Of a DNA stretch of 64,000 nucleotides, positions 15,424 through 26,242 are shown one piece after another. How positions within the stretch are numbered: position 1 is the first letter of the stretch; each line of letters opens with the position of its first letter. Origin of the DNA: Alkalihalobacillus bogoriensis ATCC BAA-922 (GTDB lineage: Bacteria > Bacillota > Bacilli > Bacillales > Bacillaceae_F); contig NZ_JHYI01000010.1 of the NCBI RefSeq assembly GCF_000621445.1, forward strand, positions 248,001 to 312,000, read 5' to 3'. Under the pieces are notes generated by a model. It was not told the DNA's origin. It saw only the letters and a list, made by a program, of their open reading frames with translations, and made no database searches. A program made the position numbers and the translations under genes.

Positions 15424-16257
15424 CTATACAGATTGGAGTGGCATGCCAATATTACGAGCTATAATTCTAGCGCCTTTATCATTTGTTAAAAACAACATCG
15501 GAATTCGTTGTTCTTTTAGTGCATATAAATATGAACCAATGATTCTATCATCTGAATTAGAATTAGTTAAGTTGTTTCTCATTAGGTAAGTGGAAGATGG
15601 GATATCTAATAAATCTAACCTATTTTCTTGTTGATATAATTCGATAATATCAAAGGCAATTTGAGCATGATTTCGTACAGATGGTAATTTGTTTTTCTTA
15701 AGTCCTTCTAACTCTTTAAAAACTTGTTTGCTAATAAATAAATGGACATTACTGTCATAAAAAGCAGCAATTAATGTTAGAGCTTGGTGCATTAATATAT
15801 TCGTATCTGGGGCAAAACCTATTCCTCTTTCAATATAGGGCACAAGTAATTTATACTTTCTAACAGCCACTTCTTGCATTGAGTTTCGGTGAAGACGTTC
15901 ACGAACTCGATTACTTGTCAAATTCGAATAGACAGCAGAAATGACCGTAGGAGCTACAAATAACATCATGATCACACCATCTTCTAAAATTGTCCCGATA
16001 AACATTAAAGAGAAGTAGAATCCTAAATGAAAGATAAGAAATATAAGTCCAATCTTATACTGGCGAAGATAAAATTGACCTGACCCAACGACAAGAATAT
16101 TTAACCAAATAGACGTTGATTTATTAACTGAATATGGTTTATTAACATAGAAATAATAACTTAACAACAATGCTGAAAGAACATAAATAATGGCAACGCT
16201 ATGTGCACCCATACCAAGTTTGTCTAGTAAAAAATGCAGTAATATCATTAAAATCAA
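15424..16257 (-). CDS. Multi-pass membrane protein with C-terminal PIN nuclease domain
   Basis: The 277-residue protein begins with about four membrane segments (residues 4-12/20-37, 48-62, 68-90, 94-110) and ends with a PIN domain (145-277) containing Asp151 (APDTNILM), Glu182 (VFKELEGLK), Asp236/Asp237 (NSDDRII) and Asp260 (LTNDKGAR). Its PIN domain is clearly homologous to that of the next gene, but the domain order is reversed (membrane first). The start is TTG with AGGAAGGGGG upstream. It lies 13 bases before the next PIN gene. Confidence 0.75.
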   Translation of the reverse strand: MILMILLHFLLDKLGMGAHSVAIIYVLSALLLSYYFYVNKPYSVNKSTSIWLNILVVGSGQFYLRQYKIGLIFLIFHLGFYFSLMFIGTILEDGVIMMLFVAPTVISAVYSNLTSNRVRERLHRNSMQEVAVRKYKLLVPYIERGIGFAPDTNILMHQALTLIAAFYDSNVHLFISKQVFKELEGLKKNKLPSVRNHAQIAFDIIELYQQENRLDLLDIPSSTYLMRNNLTNSNSDDRIIGSYLYALKEQRIPMLFLTNDKGARIIARNIGMPLQSV

Positions 16258-16275
16258 TGTACATCCCCCTTCCTA

Positions 16276-16650
16276 TTAAAAATTTTGATTATTTTGACTT
16301 TGATCATCGTGGTCTTGGTTGATTCCAAGCCCCCGATCCATTCCATGATAGCTTTCATCGATGACAACATCTGTGCCAGGATTTGTATATGGGTCAAAAT
16401 AATCAACCTCATCGTAATCCGTTGATGTGCTTCTATGCTTTTCAACTTTATGTAAGTCTTTTAACATAACCGCATAAAAATCACCCATTCTGTCATCTGC
16501 TTGGTATATCGTTTCAGTCCAATAATCATTTTTCTCCGGAAAAATACTTTTCACATCTGTTTTAATTGCACTTTTTCTTTTCCCTGCAATAAAAGTCCCG
16601 ATTAATGCACCAACCAATCCACCAATCAATATAAATGGCAAGTAATCCAT
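16276..16650 (-). CDS. Small single-pass membrane protein heading the PIN/Lon-like operon
   Basis: A 124-residue protein with a glycine-zipper-like N-terminal membrane helix (residues 4-23, PFILIGGLVGALIGTFIAG), a basic stop-transfer and a hydrophilic, Asp/His-rich tail (NQDHDDQSQNN). A strong AAAGGAGGG lies before ATG 16650. No family recognised. The 18-base gap to the next gene and common strand make it the first gene of the operon ending at 13270. Confidence 0.7.
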   Translation of the reverse strand: MDYLPFILIGGLVGALIGTFIAGKRKSAIKTDVKSIFPEKNDYWTETIYQADDRMGDFYAVMLKDLHKVEKHRSTSTDYDEVDYFDPYTNPGTDVVIDESYHGMDRGLGINQDHDDQSQNNQNF

Positions 16651-16842
16651 TTCTTTAGTCCCTCCTTTTTATTTCGTAAATAAAAATATTATAGCCTTAT
16701 TATCCTATTTTGTCATTATGTTAAAAGTATTTTATTGAAAAATTTACACTAAAGTATTTTATATTTTAAAGATGTATATAAGGCTATATTTTCACCTTGT
16801 ATAAGCTTTTTTTCTAGTTATACAATTTTACCCAACACATTT

Positions 16843-16849
16843 TTCGACA
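16843..16849 (-). promoter_or_regulatory. Candidate Spo0A box upstream of the binding-protein/kinase operon
   Basis: TTCGACA (reverse complement of the core TGTCGAA) lies about 65 bases before the BMP gene and just upstream of a probable promoter (TATAGTAAACTATAATAAAAT). The 16651-16913 interval separates two divergent operons and holds no other feature I can support. Confidence 0.35.
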
Positions 16850-16913
16850 TTTTTCACCTTTTTTATAGTAAACTATAATAAAATGATAAATTTAAAGTAA
16901 AGAAGGGGAAACG

Positions 16914-17927
16914 ATGTCTCAAGCGAATTTATCTATGAGGCTAATTTACATTAGCATTTTAATCACTTCCTTTGTTATGGTTTTTCTAGGTTTTCGGATT
17001 TACTCCGTTGTTACGATTTCGGAAGATGATATGTTTGCACATAACTATCATTCAATCGGAATAATTACTTCTGATAATATTCATGATCAAAGCTGGGGAA
17101 GTTTAGCCTTTGAAGGGAAATTACTAATTGAAGACAAGTTTCCAGTAAAAGTTGACTTAATTAGTGAGAGAGAAAATGAACAACAAAAGAAAGCTGCTAC
17201 TCAACAACTTATTGATGAGGAAAAATCGTTGATTATTGGTCATGGTCGTGAGTTCTCACCTATATTTACAGAGTTTGCTCCAAATCATCCAGAGATTCAT
17301 TTTGTTACCTTAAATGGGGAGTCTACGTATTCTAATCAATCGGTTATTTCTTCTCACCCACTATCTCATATGTACATGGTAGGGATGATTTCTTCCTATA
17401 TGACAAAAACAAATAAAATTGGCATTATTCACCCAAACGAAACAACAGGAGAAATTGGGTTCAAGATGTCGATTGCTGAGCATAATCCTAATGCAATTAT
17501 TTATAATCGTGTTGTTGAAGCTCGAGATGCCGAAAAAGAAGCTGCCATATTAGCTAAAGAAATGATCGAAGCGGGTGTTGATGTCATTTTCACATGTGGA
17601 AATGCATATAACCGAGCTGTTATTAGTGAAGCGAAAGCCGCTGATGTGTATGTAATCGGCTATATTGATGACCAATCTTACATGGCAAAAGACCATGTTA
17701 TAACGAGTTTAATTATTGATATACCAAAGAAATATGAAAATATTGTCACACAATTTTTATCAGAAAATGGTATTCCTTCAGGAAATATTGTTTATGATTT
17801 TAAAGATGACATCTATCGTATTGCTCCATTTGGACAAATGGTCCCTGAAGAAGTAAAGAATAATGTTCTCGATAAAATTGCACAGTATAATCAAGGAAAG
17901 TATAAAATCGAATTTCCTGAAGAGTAA
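16914..17927 (+). CDS. Membrane-anchored BMP-family (Med/PnrA-like) substrate-binding protein
   Basis: The 337-residue protein has one N-terminal membrane helix (about 9-29) without a lipobox, then a basic membrane protein (BMP/PnrA) fold: IGIITSDNIHDQSWG, then IIGHGREFSPIF, NKIGIIHPN and VDVIFTCGNAYNRAV. Family members bind nucleosides or act as B. subtilis Med, a regulator of competence. Here it is followed within 25 bases by a histidine kinase gene, not by ABC transporter genes, suggesting a sensory rather than transport role. The ligand is unknown. Confidence 0.75.
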   Translation: MSQANLSMRLIYISILITSFVMVFLGFRIYSVVTISEDDMFAHNYHSIGIITSDNIHDQSWGSLAFEGKLLIEDKFPVKVDLISERENEQQKKAATQQLIDEEKSLIIGHGREFSPIFTEFAPNHPEIHFVTLNGESTYSNQSVISSHPLSHMYMVGMISSYMTKTNKIGIIHPNETTGEIGFKMSIAEHNPNAIIYNRVVEARDAEKEAAILAKEMIEAGVDVIFTCGNAYNRAVISEAKAADVYVIGYIDDQSYMAKDHVITSLIIDIPKKYENIVTQFLSENGIPSGNIVYDFKDDIYRIAPFGQMVPEEVKNNVLDKIAQYNQGKYKIEFPEE

Positions 17928-17950
17928 GTAATATGGAGGCCCTAACAGCT

Positions 17951-19747
17951 ATGTTTCAACGATTTTTTACCTTATCTTTTCGAAACAAAATATTATTTAG
18001 CTTTCTACTGTTAGTGTGCTTATTAAGTGGTGTTTCTTTGCTGTTCGTCCATACGATTGATAATGTTGGTGGACTAAGTGATGGTATTGAGCAAGAAGCC
18101 ATCCCAGAATTTGTCTGGATTAAAGAACTACAAGAAGAGGCGTTTATTCGCCGTTATGCTCTTGAGCAGTTTCTTTTGCGTGAAGAGAGGGATTTATTAG
18201 AGTATTATTTTCATAACGAGATAACAACTGCGCTTGAACAAACTGACCTCCCCTCATCGTTAAAAGAGATTGACACAGCATTTGCAGAATTAAATTTTAT
18301 TTACTTAAATAAAGTCGAAGGACTATTAAAATACAACAACATTCCAGTTGCTAAACAAGTCATTGAAGACGAACTTCTTCCACGTTTACTTATCATTGAG
18401 CAAGAATTAAATACATTAGAAAATGATACCATTTATTCTATTACAACAAACTCAAATAATATTTCGATGATGATTAAGCAATCGCTAATTTTCTTATTGG
18501 TTTCCACGTGTATTGCCATCATTTTATCGATTATTCTTGCTTACCGAATTAGCCAAGATTTGACTAAACCAATGGAAAAACTACTTGACCAAGTAGAATC
18601 CATTTCAAAAGGACAATACGGTTTAGAAGTTGATGTGGTCGAACAATATGATCTCCATAAATTAACAACATCAATAAATAAAATGTCGATAAGCCTCGAA
18701 GAATCCTTTACTACTTTAATTAAAGAGAAACTCGTTCGAGAGCAGATATTGTCCTCATTACCAATTGGGATTATTTCCGTAGAAGGCAATGAAGAAGATA
18801 TTCAAATCAATGATATGGCTACAGTTGTCATTGAAAGGCAAAAAGAAGAAATCAAACGTTTAATTAAATCAAAAGGGGCATTTCCAGATAATCTCGAATT
18901 TTGGAATTGGTTTTTTTCAAAAGAATACTTTCAAACTAGAAAAACAACTTTTACTACACGACATGCAAAAAAGAAACTACTTGTATCACAAACGGCACTA
19001 ATCAATGAAACTGAAAATGTAATTGGACGAATATTTCATTTTATTGACATTTCAGAAATTGATAAATTAGAGGAGCGAATTCACCGCTCTGAGAAGTTAG
19101 CTTTGCTTGGAGAAGTTGCCGCAGGAGCCGCCCATGAAATACGCAATCCATTGGCCGTTATTCATGGATTTATTAATATGATGAATGACAGTATTTCTAA
19201 TGAAAATCGAACCAAATATCATCTTCCACTTTTATTAAAGGAATTAGAGCGAATTAATCAAATCGTAGGAAATTTATTATTATTAGTTAAGCCAGGTAAA
19301 CCGAATTTTCGACCGTTCGAACTTAAAGAAGTTTTAGATGACATTCTCCCTATTATTAAAGGAACATGTCCTAGTGGCATTACAATCGATTTGAAAATTG
19401 ACTCGTATAAAATTTTTATTGATTATGACCAAATGAAACAAGTGTTTTATAATTTAATTCGAAATAGTATTCAAGCTATTGGATTACATGGTCAAATTTC
19501 CATTTATAGTGAAAAAGCTCCTCATAACATGATTTATATTTATATTAAAGACAGCGGTCCTGGCATCGACCCAGAAATTCACGAACAAATATTCGAACCT
19601 TTTATAAGCTCAAAAGAAGATGGCACAGGGCTTGGCCTAACGATTATTCAACGAATTATCACAAATCACTATGGTAAAATCGACCTAATCGAATCGACGA
19701 ATAATGGGACAACATTTCGATTAACATTACCACTTCATGAAAAATAG
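17951..19747 (+). CDS. Orphan membrane sensor histidine kinase
   Basis: The protein of about 598 residues has two membrane helices (about 13-35 and 180-200) flanking a 145-residue extracytoplasmic helical domain, HAMP (about 200-255), a PAS-like region (258-380), then HisKA with phospho-acceptor His395 in AHEIRNPLAVI and a HATPase domain with N-box NLIRNSIQA, G1 DSGPGID and G2 GTGLGLTI. The kinase core resembles the sporulation kinases KinA-E. No response regulator is adjacent. ATG 17951 follows GGAGG; an ATG at 17933 overlaps that site. Confidence 0.85.
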   Translation: MFQRFFTLSFRNKILFSFLLLVCLLSGVSLLFVHTIDNVGGLSDGIEQEAIPEFVWIKELQEEAFIRRYALEQFLLREERDLLEYYFHNEITTALEQTDLPSSLKEIDTAFAELNFIYLNKVEGLLKYNNIPVAKQVIEDELLPRLLIIEQELNTLENDTIYSITTNSNNISMMIKQSLIFLLVSTCIAIILSIILAYRISQDLTKPMEKLLDQVESISKGQYGLEVDVVEQYDLHKLTTSINKMSISLEESFTTLIKEKLVREQILSSLPIGIISVEGNEEDIQINDMATVVIERQKEEIKRLIKSKGAFPDNLEFWNWFFSKEYFQTRKTTFTTRHAKKKLLVSQTALINETENVIGRIFHFIDISEIDKLEERIHRSEKLALLGEVAAGAAHEIRNPLAVIHGFINMMNDSISNENRTKYHLPLLLKELERINQIVGNLLLLVKPGKPNFRPFELKEVLDDILPIIKGTCPSGITIDLKIDSYKIFIDYDQMKQVFYNLIRNSIQAIGLHGQISIYSEKAPHNMIYIYIKDSGPGIDPEIHEQIFEPFISSKEDGTGLGLTIIQRIITNHYGKIDLIESTNNGTTFRLTLPLHEK

Positions 19748-19775
19748 CGCTGGTTTAAACAGCGCTATTTCTTTT
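19741..19775. terminator. Bidirectional terminator after the histidine kinase
   Basis: AAATAGCGCT pairs with AGCGCTATTT across a 9-nt segment, followed by CTTTT. It lies between the convergent kinase and DUF2187 genes. Confidence 0.75.
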
Positions 19776-19974
19776 ACGGTTTTACAGAATATTTACTGTG
19801 ATTTATGACTGTTCTCGCAGGTAGTCCGTTTTTCTCTCTTCGTTCTAATTCAACGACAACTGAATTCGTATACACCGCGATTACTTTTCCATCTTTTCCT
19901 TGTTCCGTTCCCTTAATAATAGAGACGATATCCCCGATTTGGACTTCAGACATCATTGGTTGTTCTTCTGACAT
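19774..19974 (-). CDS. DUF2187 family small protein with KOW-like motif (YkvS-like)
   Basis: The 66-residue protein carries a KOW-like segment, VQIGDIVSIIKGTEQGKDGKVIAVY, quoted here in part as IGDIVSIIKGTEQGKDGKV, typical of DUF2187 proteins in Bacillus. The fold is shared with nucleic-acid/ribosome-binding factors, but no function is known. AAAGGGGGAG precedes the start. A tiny gene lies 15 bases upstream on the same strand. Confidence 0.8.
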   Translation of the reverse strand: MSEEQPMMSEVQIGDIVSIIKGTEQGKDGKVIAVYTNSVVVELERREKNGLPARTVINHSKYSVKP

Positions 19975-19989
19975 AAGCTCCCCCTTTAT

Positions 19990-20121
19990 TTACGGCTGCT
20001 TCATTTCTTTTGTACCTTCAGGTGTTACAACTTCTTGTTTCCGTTTGTCTTCTTTTGTTCCATAATCAATATTGGTTAGTTTGCCCGTATCCTTTGGTTG
20101 ATATTGCTTTTCTTTCGCCAT
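19990..20121 (-). CDS. Tiny hydrophilic protein, 43 residues
   Basis: An ATG with AAAGGAG upstream opens a short frame starting MAKEKQYQPKDTGKLTNID and ending GTKEMKQP. The protein is highly charged with no hydrophobic core, like many small sporulation or stress proteins of Bacillus. It is 15 bases upstream of the DUF2187 gene, so the two may form an operon. The family is not recognised. Confidence 0.55.
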   Translation of the reverse strand: MAKEKQYQPKDTGKLTNIDYGTKEDKRKQEVVTPEGTKEMKQP

Positions 20122-20224
20122 TTTTATTTCACTCCTTTTGCTCAATATTCCTACAAGGTTATACTGCCCAATATGAAATATCCTAATGTGAAAATGTGCA
20201 ATGGCAAAAACTAGACATTCATTT

Positions 20225-21295
20225 TTAAAATAACTTTAATTGTTCGTATTTAAATTCCTCAAAATTACTTAGTCTTACTCCAAATAGAGTAACTGGTATT
20301 TCAAAAAGAAATTGTTCGTATAGCTGCTCCACCATTTTTATAATCGTATCTTGGTTACATGTAGATTCATTAATTGTAATATTTTTTGTATGACTTCGAT
20401 CTGTTCGGTGCAATTTATATACAATAGAAATCGTTTTAGCACGAAGTTTTTTTTGCTCTAAAAGGGAAATCAAAGTTGAAACCATCGATTGTGCTACACT
20501 TATAATTTGCTCATAATCGGCTGTTGGTTCACTGAAAGTTTTCTCTTTCCCGATCGTTTTTTCTCCTTTTTCTCTTTTCGAATTCACTTTATTGGAAGAG
20601 ATTCCATTTGCGGCACGCTGAATAAGTTCTCCACGACGACCTAAAAGCATTTTTAAATGAATTGGGTCAGCAAAAGCTAGATCACCGATTGTTTGGATCC
20701 CATGCTTTTGTAATTTTTCCTCCGTTTTTTTACCACATCCATGTAATACATGAATAGGCTGTGGGTGAAAATAACTACAAAACTGTATTTGTTCCATCAT
20801 TGTAATACCAAAAGGCTTTTTTACATCAGCAGCCATTTTTGCAATAATGCGATTTTCGCCAATTCCGATGGATGACGGTATTTTTAACTTTTTCCATAAC
20901 GTTTGTTGGATATACAGCGCTATTTGTAACGCGCTTTTCCGTTGTTGGATATGATGAGTAATATCAACATAAGCTTCATCGATCGATGCCACTTCAGTAT
21001 CGCCAATTAGACGTAAAAATTCCATGATTTTTTGAGAGTATTCCTGGTATAGGGGATGGTCTCGTTGGACGATAATTGCATTAGGACATTTTTTTACAGC
21101 TTCAAAAACGGTCATTGTTGTATAAACACCTTTGTTTTTTGCTTCATAGCTAGCAGCAATAACCATTCCTTTTCTTTTGTTTGTTGGCGAACCCCCGACA
21201 ATAACTGGTTTATTAAGAAGAGAAGGGTCTTTGCTTTGGTGACAGCTAGCAAAAAAAGAGTTCATATCTGCTAAAAGAATCGTTCTCTCGTTCAC
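20225..21295 (-). CDS. dinB: Y-family DNA polymerase IV (DinB/YqjH-like)
   Basis: The protein of about 356 residues has the Y-family signatures: catalytic LLADMNSFFAS (Asp10) and SIDEAYVDI, the steric-gate region, and a little-finger domain. It ends EQLKLF, a good sliding-clamp-binding motif of the QLxLF type. It performs error-prone translesion synthesis. The start at GTG 21295 follows AGGAGAAGGGG; a TTG further upstream is in frame but lacks a site. No LexA box was identified. Confidence 0.85.
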   Translation of the reverse strand: MNERTILLADMNSFFASCHQSKDPSLLNKPVIVGGSPTNKRKGMVIAASYEAKNKGVYTTMTVFEAVKKCPNAIIVQRDHPLYQEYSQKIMEFLRLIGDTEVASIDEAYVDITHHIQQRKSALQIALYIQQTLWKKLKIPSSIGIGENRIIAKMAADVKKPFGITMMEQIQFCSYFHPQPIHVLHGCGKKTEEKLQKHGIQTIGDLAFADPIHLKMLLGRRGELIQRAANGISSNKVNSKREKGEKTIGKEKTFSEPTADYEQIISVAQSMVSTLISLLEQKKLRAKTISIVYKLHRTDRSHTKNITINESTCNQDTIIKMVEQLYEQFLFEIPVTLFGVRLSNFEEFKYEQLKLF

Positions 21296-21320
21296 TTTCC
21301 CCTTCTCCTCTCTCAATTAT

Positions 21321-21578
21321 TTATACGATACCCCACTGACGCAAATCAAGAGATCGTACTCCATAAATAATATACGGGTCTTGTTCTGCTAGTAGCTTCG
21401 CTTCATCATAATTATCAGCTATGTATATAACTAAACCTCCTGAACCATCTAAGAATGGTCCCTTTTTATACACTTTCCCTTCTTTTTCTAGTTGTTTTAA
21501 AAATTCTAAGTGTTGAGGGCGATACAAATCGTTTAATTCTTTTTGTTTCATTTCTAAAATAGCAGCAAAATAAGCCAT
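21321..21578 (-). CDS. YciI-like protein
   Basis: The 85-residue protein has a YciI-like ferredoxin fold: an N-terminal strand, conserved RPQHLEFLKQLEKEGKV with the family His, then GPFLDGSGGLVIY and DPYIIYGV. YciI proteins are suspected small enzymes or dimeric binding proteins with an Asp-His pair; the exact reaction is unknown. AAAGGAGAAAT precedes the start. It lies upstream of, and co-oriented with, the polymerase gene. Confidence 0.85.
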   Translation of the reverse strand: MAYFAAILEMKQKELNDLYRPQHLEFLKQLEKEGKVYKKGPFLDGSGGLVIYIADNYDEAKLLAEQDPYIIYGVRSLDLRQWGIV

Positions 21579-21677
21579 ATCATTTCTCCTTTTATCCTAT
21601 CTCGTTTTCTCTCTATATTTTATCATACCAAATCTCGATCCAACTACTATTTGCTCCGACATGTTTACATAATATAA

Positions 21678-22184
21678 TTATAAGAACTTGTTAAAAGCAC
21701 ATGTTACAACATCACGAAACATTGTCGTTCGACTTATCGTTCCCTTTGTTAATACTCCAATGGCTCCTTGTTTTTTTGAAATCTCTTTTCCACCCGTCCA
21801 ATTATCCATAATTGTTCCTAACTCATAACCTTCTTTTATCAATATAGCGATTTTTTCAGGCAATAGAATTCGGACGCCTCCCCCAATATTTTGTTCCCCA
21901 GCTTTATTTACGACGGCACCCCAATTACAAAGAAACATCCCGTACGTTGTTTCTTGTACGCCACCTTCTAACCCAATAGCATAGTCAAATGGACCCGATT
22001 CCATCACTTTTTTCGCTCGATTTAATGCCCCTTCAATAGTTTCTTCATCTGTTAAAGGTTGAGGTGAAACACCTGAGGGAACTTCCATTCCTTTTACGGT
22101 GCAAGAGAATTGATATTGAGTAAATGCTTGTTCAACTGCATTACATTTAGTTGGGTTAGTAGAGCCAACACCAATAGTGAGCAT
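21678..22184 (-). CDS. DUF84 family inosine/xanthosine triphosphatase (YjjX-like)
   Basis: The 168-residue protein shows the DUF84/YjjX pattern: GVGSTNPTKCNAV, VPSGVSPQPLTDEETIEGA, YAIGLEGGV and GTISRTTMFRDVV. Enzymes of this fold hydrolyse non-canonical (d)NTPs such as ITP/XTP. The first ATG that has an upstream purine-rich site is 22184. The gene is convergent to none and divergent from the HAD phosphatase gene. Confidence 0.85.
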   Translation of the reverse strand: MLTIGVGSTNPTKCNAVEQAFTQYQFSCTVKGMEVPSGVSPQPLTDEETIEGALNRAKKVMESGPFDYAIGLEGGVQETTYGMFLCNWGAVVNKAGEQNIGGGVRILLPEKIAILIKEGYELGTIMDNWTGGKEISKKQGAIGVLTKGTISRTTMFRDVVTCAFNKFL

Positions 22185-22282
22185 AATAAATATCCCTCTT
22201 TTCAATATCATAAAATTATACTCATTATAAACGATTTAGAGTAAAATAAGGAAAGATTATAACGGAAGGACGAAACAAACAG

Positions 22283-23089
22283 ATGAATTATAAAATGATA
22301 GTACTTGATATGGATGATACTCTATTACAAGATGATCATACGATTTCAGAACGCACGAAAAATGCTTTAATGCAAGTGCAAGATTCCGGGGTTAAAGTCG
22401 TTTTAGCTTCAGGACGTCCAACATACGGTATGAAAGAAATGGCCGAAGAGTTAATGCTAGCTCATCATAACAGCTTTATTTTATCATTTAATGGAGCTAA
22501 GATAATTGATTGGAATTCGAAAAAAGAATTGTATAGTAGTTCTCTTTCTGCAGACACCGTACATTCTTTATATCGCTTAAGTAAGCGTGAAAATGTTTGG
22601 ATTCACACTTATATTGAAGATACAATTGTTACTGAACAACTCAATCCTTATAGTGAAATCGAAAGCAAACTAACAGGACTTCCATTACTTGAAGTACCAA
22701 GCTTTATTAATGCAGTTCAACAACCAGTTGTTAAAGTGTTAATGATTGAAAACCCAGAGAAACTAGTAAATGTTGAATCAACATTAAAAAAGGAATTGGC
22801 AGGACAGTTAACGGTTCTCCGTTCAAAGCCCTATTTCTTAGAATTTACTGAATCAGGTGTAACAAAAGGGGCTAGCCTAAAACAGTTAATTGAATCTTTA
22901 GGCATTAAGCAAGAAGAAGTAATGGCGTTCGGCGATAGCTATAATGACTTGACGATGATAGAATTTGCTGGCTTAGGCGTTGCGATGGGCAATGCAACAC
23001 CTGAAGTGAAAGAAAAAGCCAATTACATAACGGATTCAAATATGAATGATGGCGTCGCCAAAGTTATCGAAAAATTTTTTAACGTATAA
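22283..23089 (+). CDS. Cof-type HAD-IIB phosphatase
   Basis: The 268-residue HAD hydrolase has motif I DMDDTLLQDD (nucleophile near residue 9), motif II SGRP, a Lys in TKGASLKQL and motif III/IV GDSYNDLTMIE. The large C2B cap between motifs II and III marks the Cof/YidA/YwpJ subgroup of sugar-phosphate or flavin-nucleotide phosphatases. GGAAGGA lies upstream. It is transcribed alone before a terminator. Confidence 0.9.
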   Translation: MNYKMIVLDMDDTLLQDDHTISERTKNALMQVQDSGVKVVLASGRPTYGMKEMAEELMLAHHNSFILSFNGAKIIDWNSKKELYSSSLSADTVHSLYRLSKRENVWIHTYIEDTIVTEQLNPYSEIESKLTGLPLLEVPSFINAVQQPVVKVLMIENPEKLVNVESTLKKELAGQLTVLRSKPYFLEFTESGVTKGASLKQLIESLGIKQEEVMAFGDSYNDLTMIEFAGLGVAMGNATPEVKEKANYITDSNMNDGVAKVIEKFFNV

Positions 23090-23106
23090 ATGAATAAATT
23101 TAAAAA

Positions 23107-23152
23107 TATGAGGTCACTTGTTTAGTATAAGCAGATGACCTCATGTTTTTTA
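23107..23152 (+). terminator. Terminator after the HAD phosphatase gene
   Basis: ATGAGGTCA pairs with TGACCTCAT over an 18-nt loop and is followed by GTTTTTT. Confidence 0.7.
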
Positions 23153-23268
23153 GTGAAATAACTCACCCTCCTGCTCATCACCAACACTTCTCCTTTTCAG
23201 GATTTTTCTATGTCATGACATAAAGCCCTTTTAATTTACGCTAATTTTAGGATAAAATAAAAGGAACG

Positions 23269-23278
23269 AAACCGGTTT
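23269..23278. promoter_or_regulatory. Palindromic operator candidate upstream of gluconokinase
   Basis: AAACCGGTTT is a perfect 10-bp palindrome with a central CG, typical of LacI/GalR-family half-sites. It lies about 10-20 bases after a TAAAAT -10 candidate and 20 bases before the gntK start. No regulator gene is in the neighbourhood. Confidence 0.4.
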
Positions 23279-23298
23279 AGTAAAGTAGGAGGCTGTCG

Positions 23299-26155
<2,857 letters not shown>

Positions 26156-26160
26156 AAAAC

Positions 26161-26195
26161 AAGGACTACTAGATCGTCTCCACCTAGTAGTCCTA
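26161..26195. terminator. Terminator between the GH1 and chemoreceptor genes
   Basis: AGGACTACTAG pairs with CTAGTAGTCCT over an 11-nt loop. The minus-strand side is followed by TTGTTTTTT, the plus side by no T-run. Confidence 0.7.
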
Positions 26196-26242
26196 AACCA
26201 TTTGATACGATAAGTTAATCGACACAGAATATCTCATATCCA

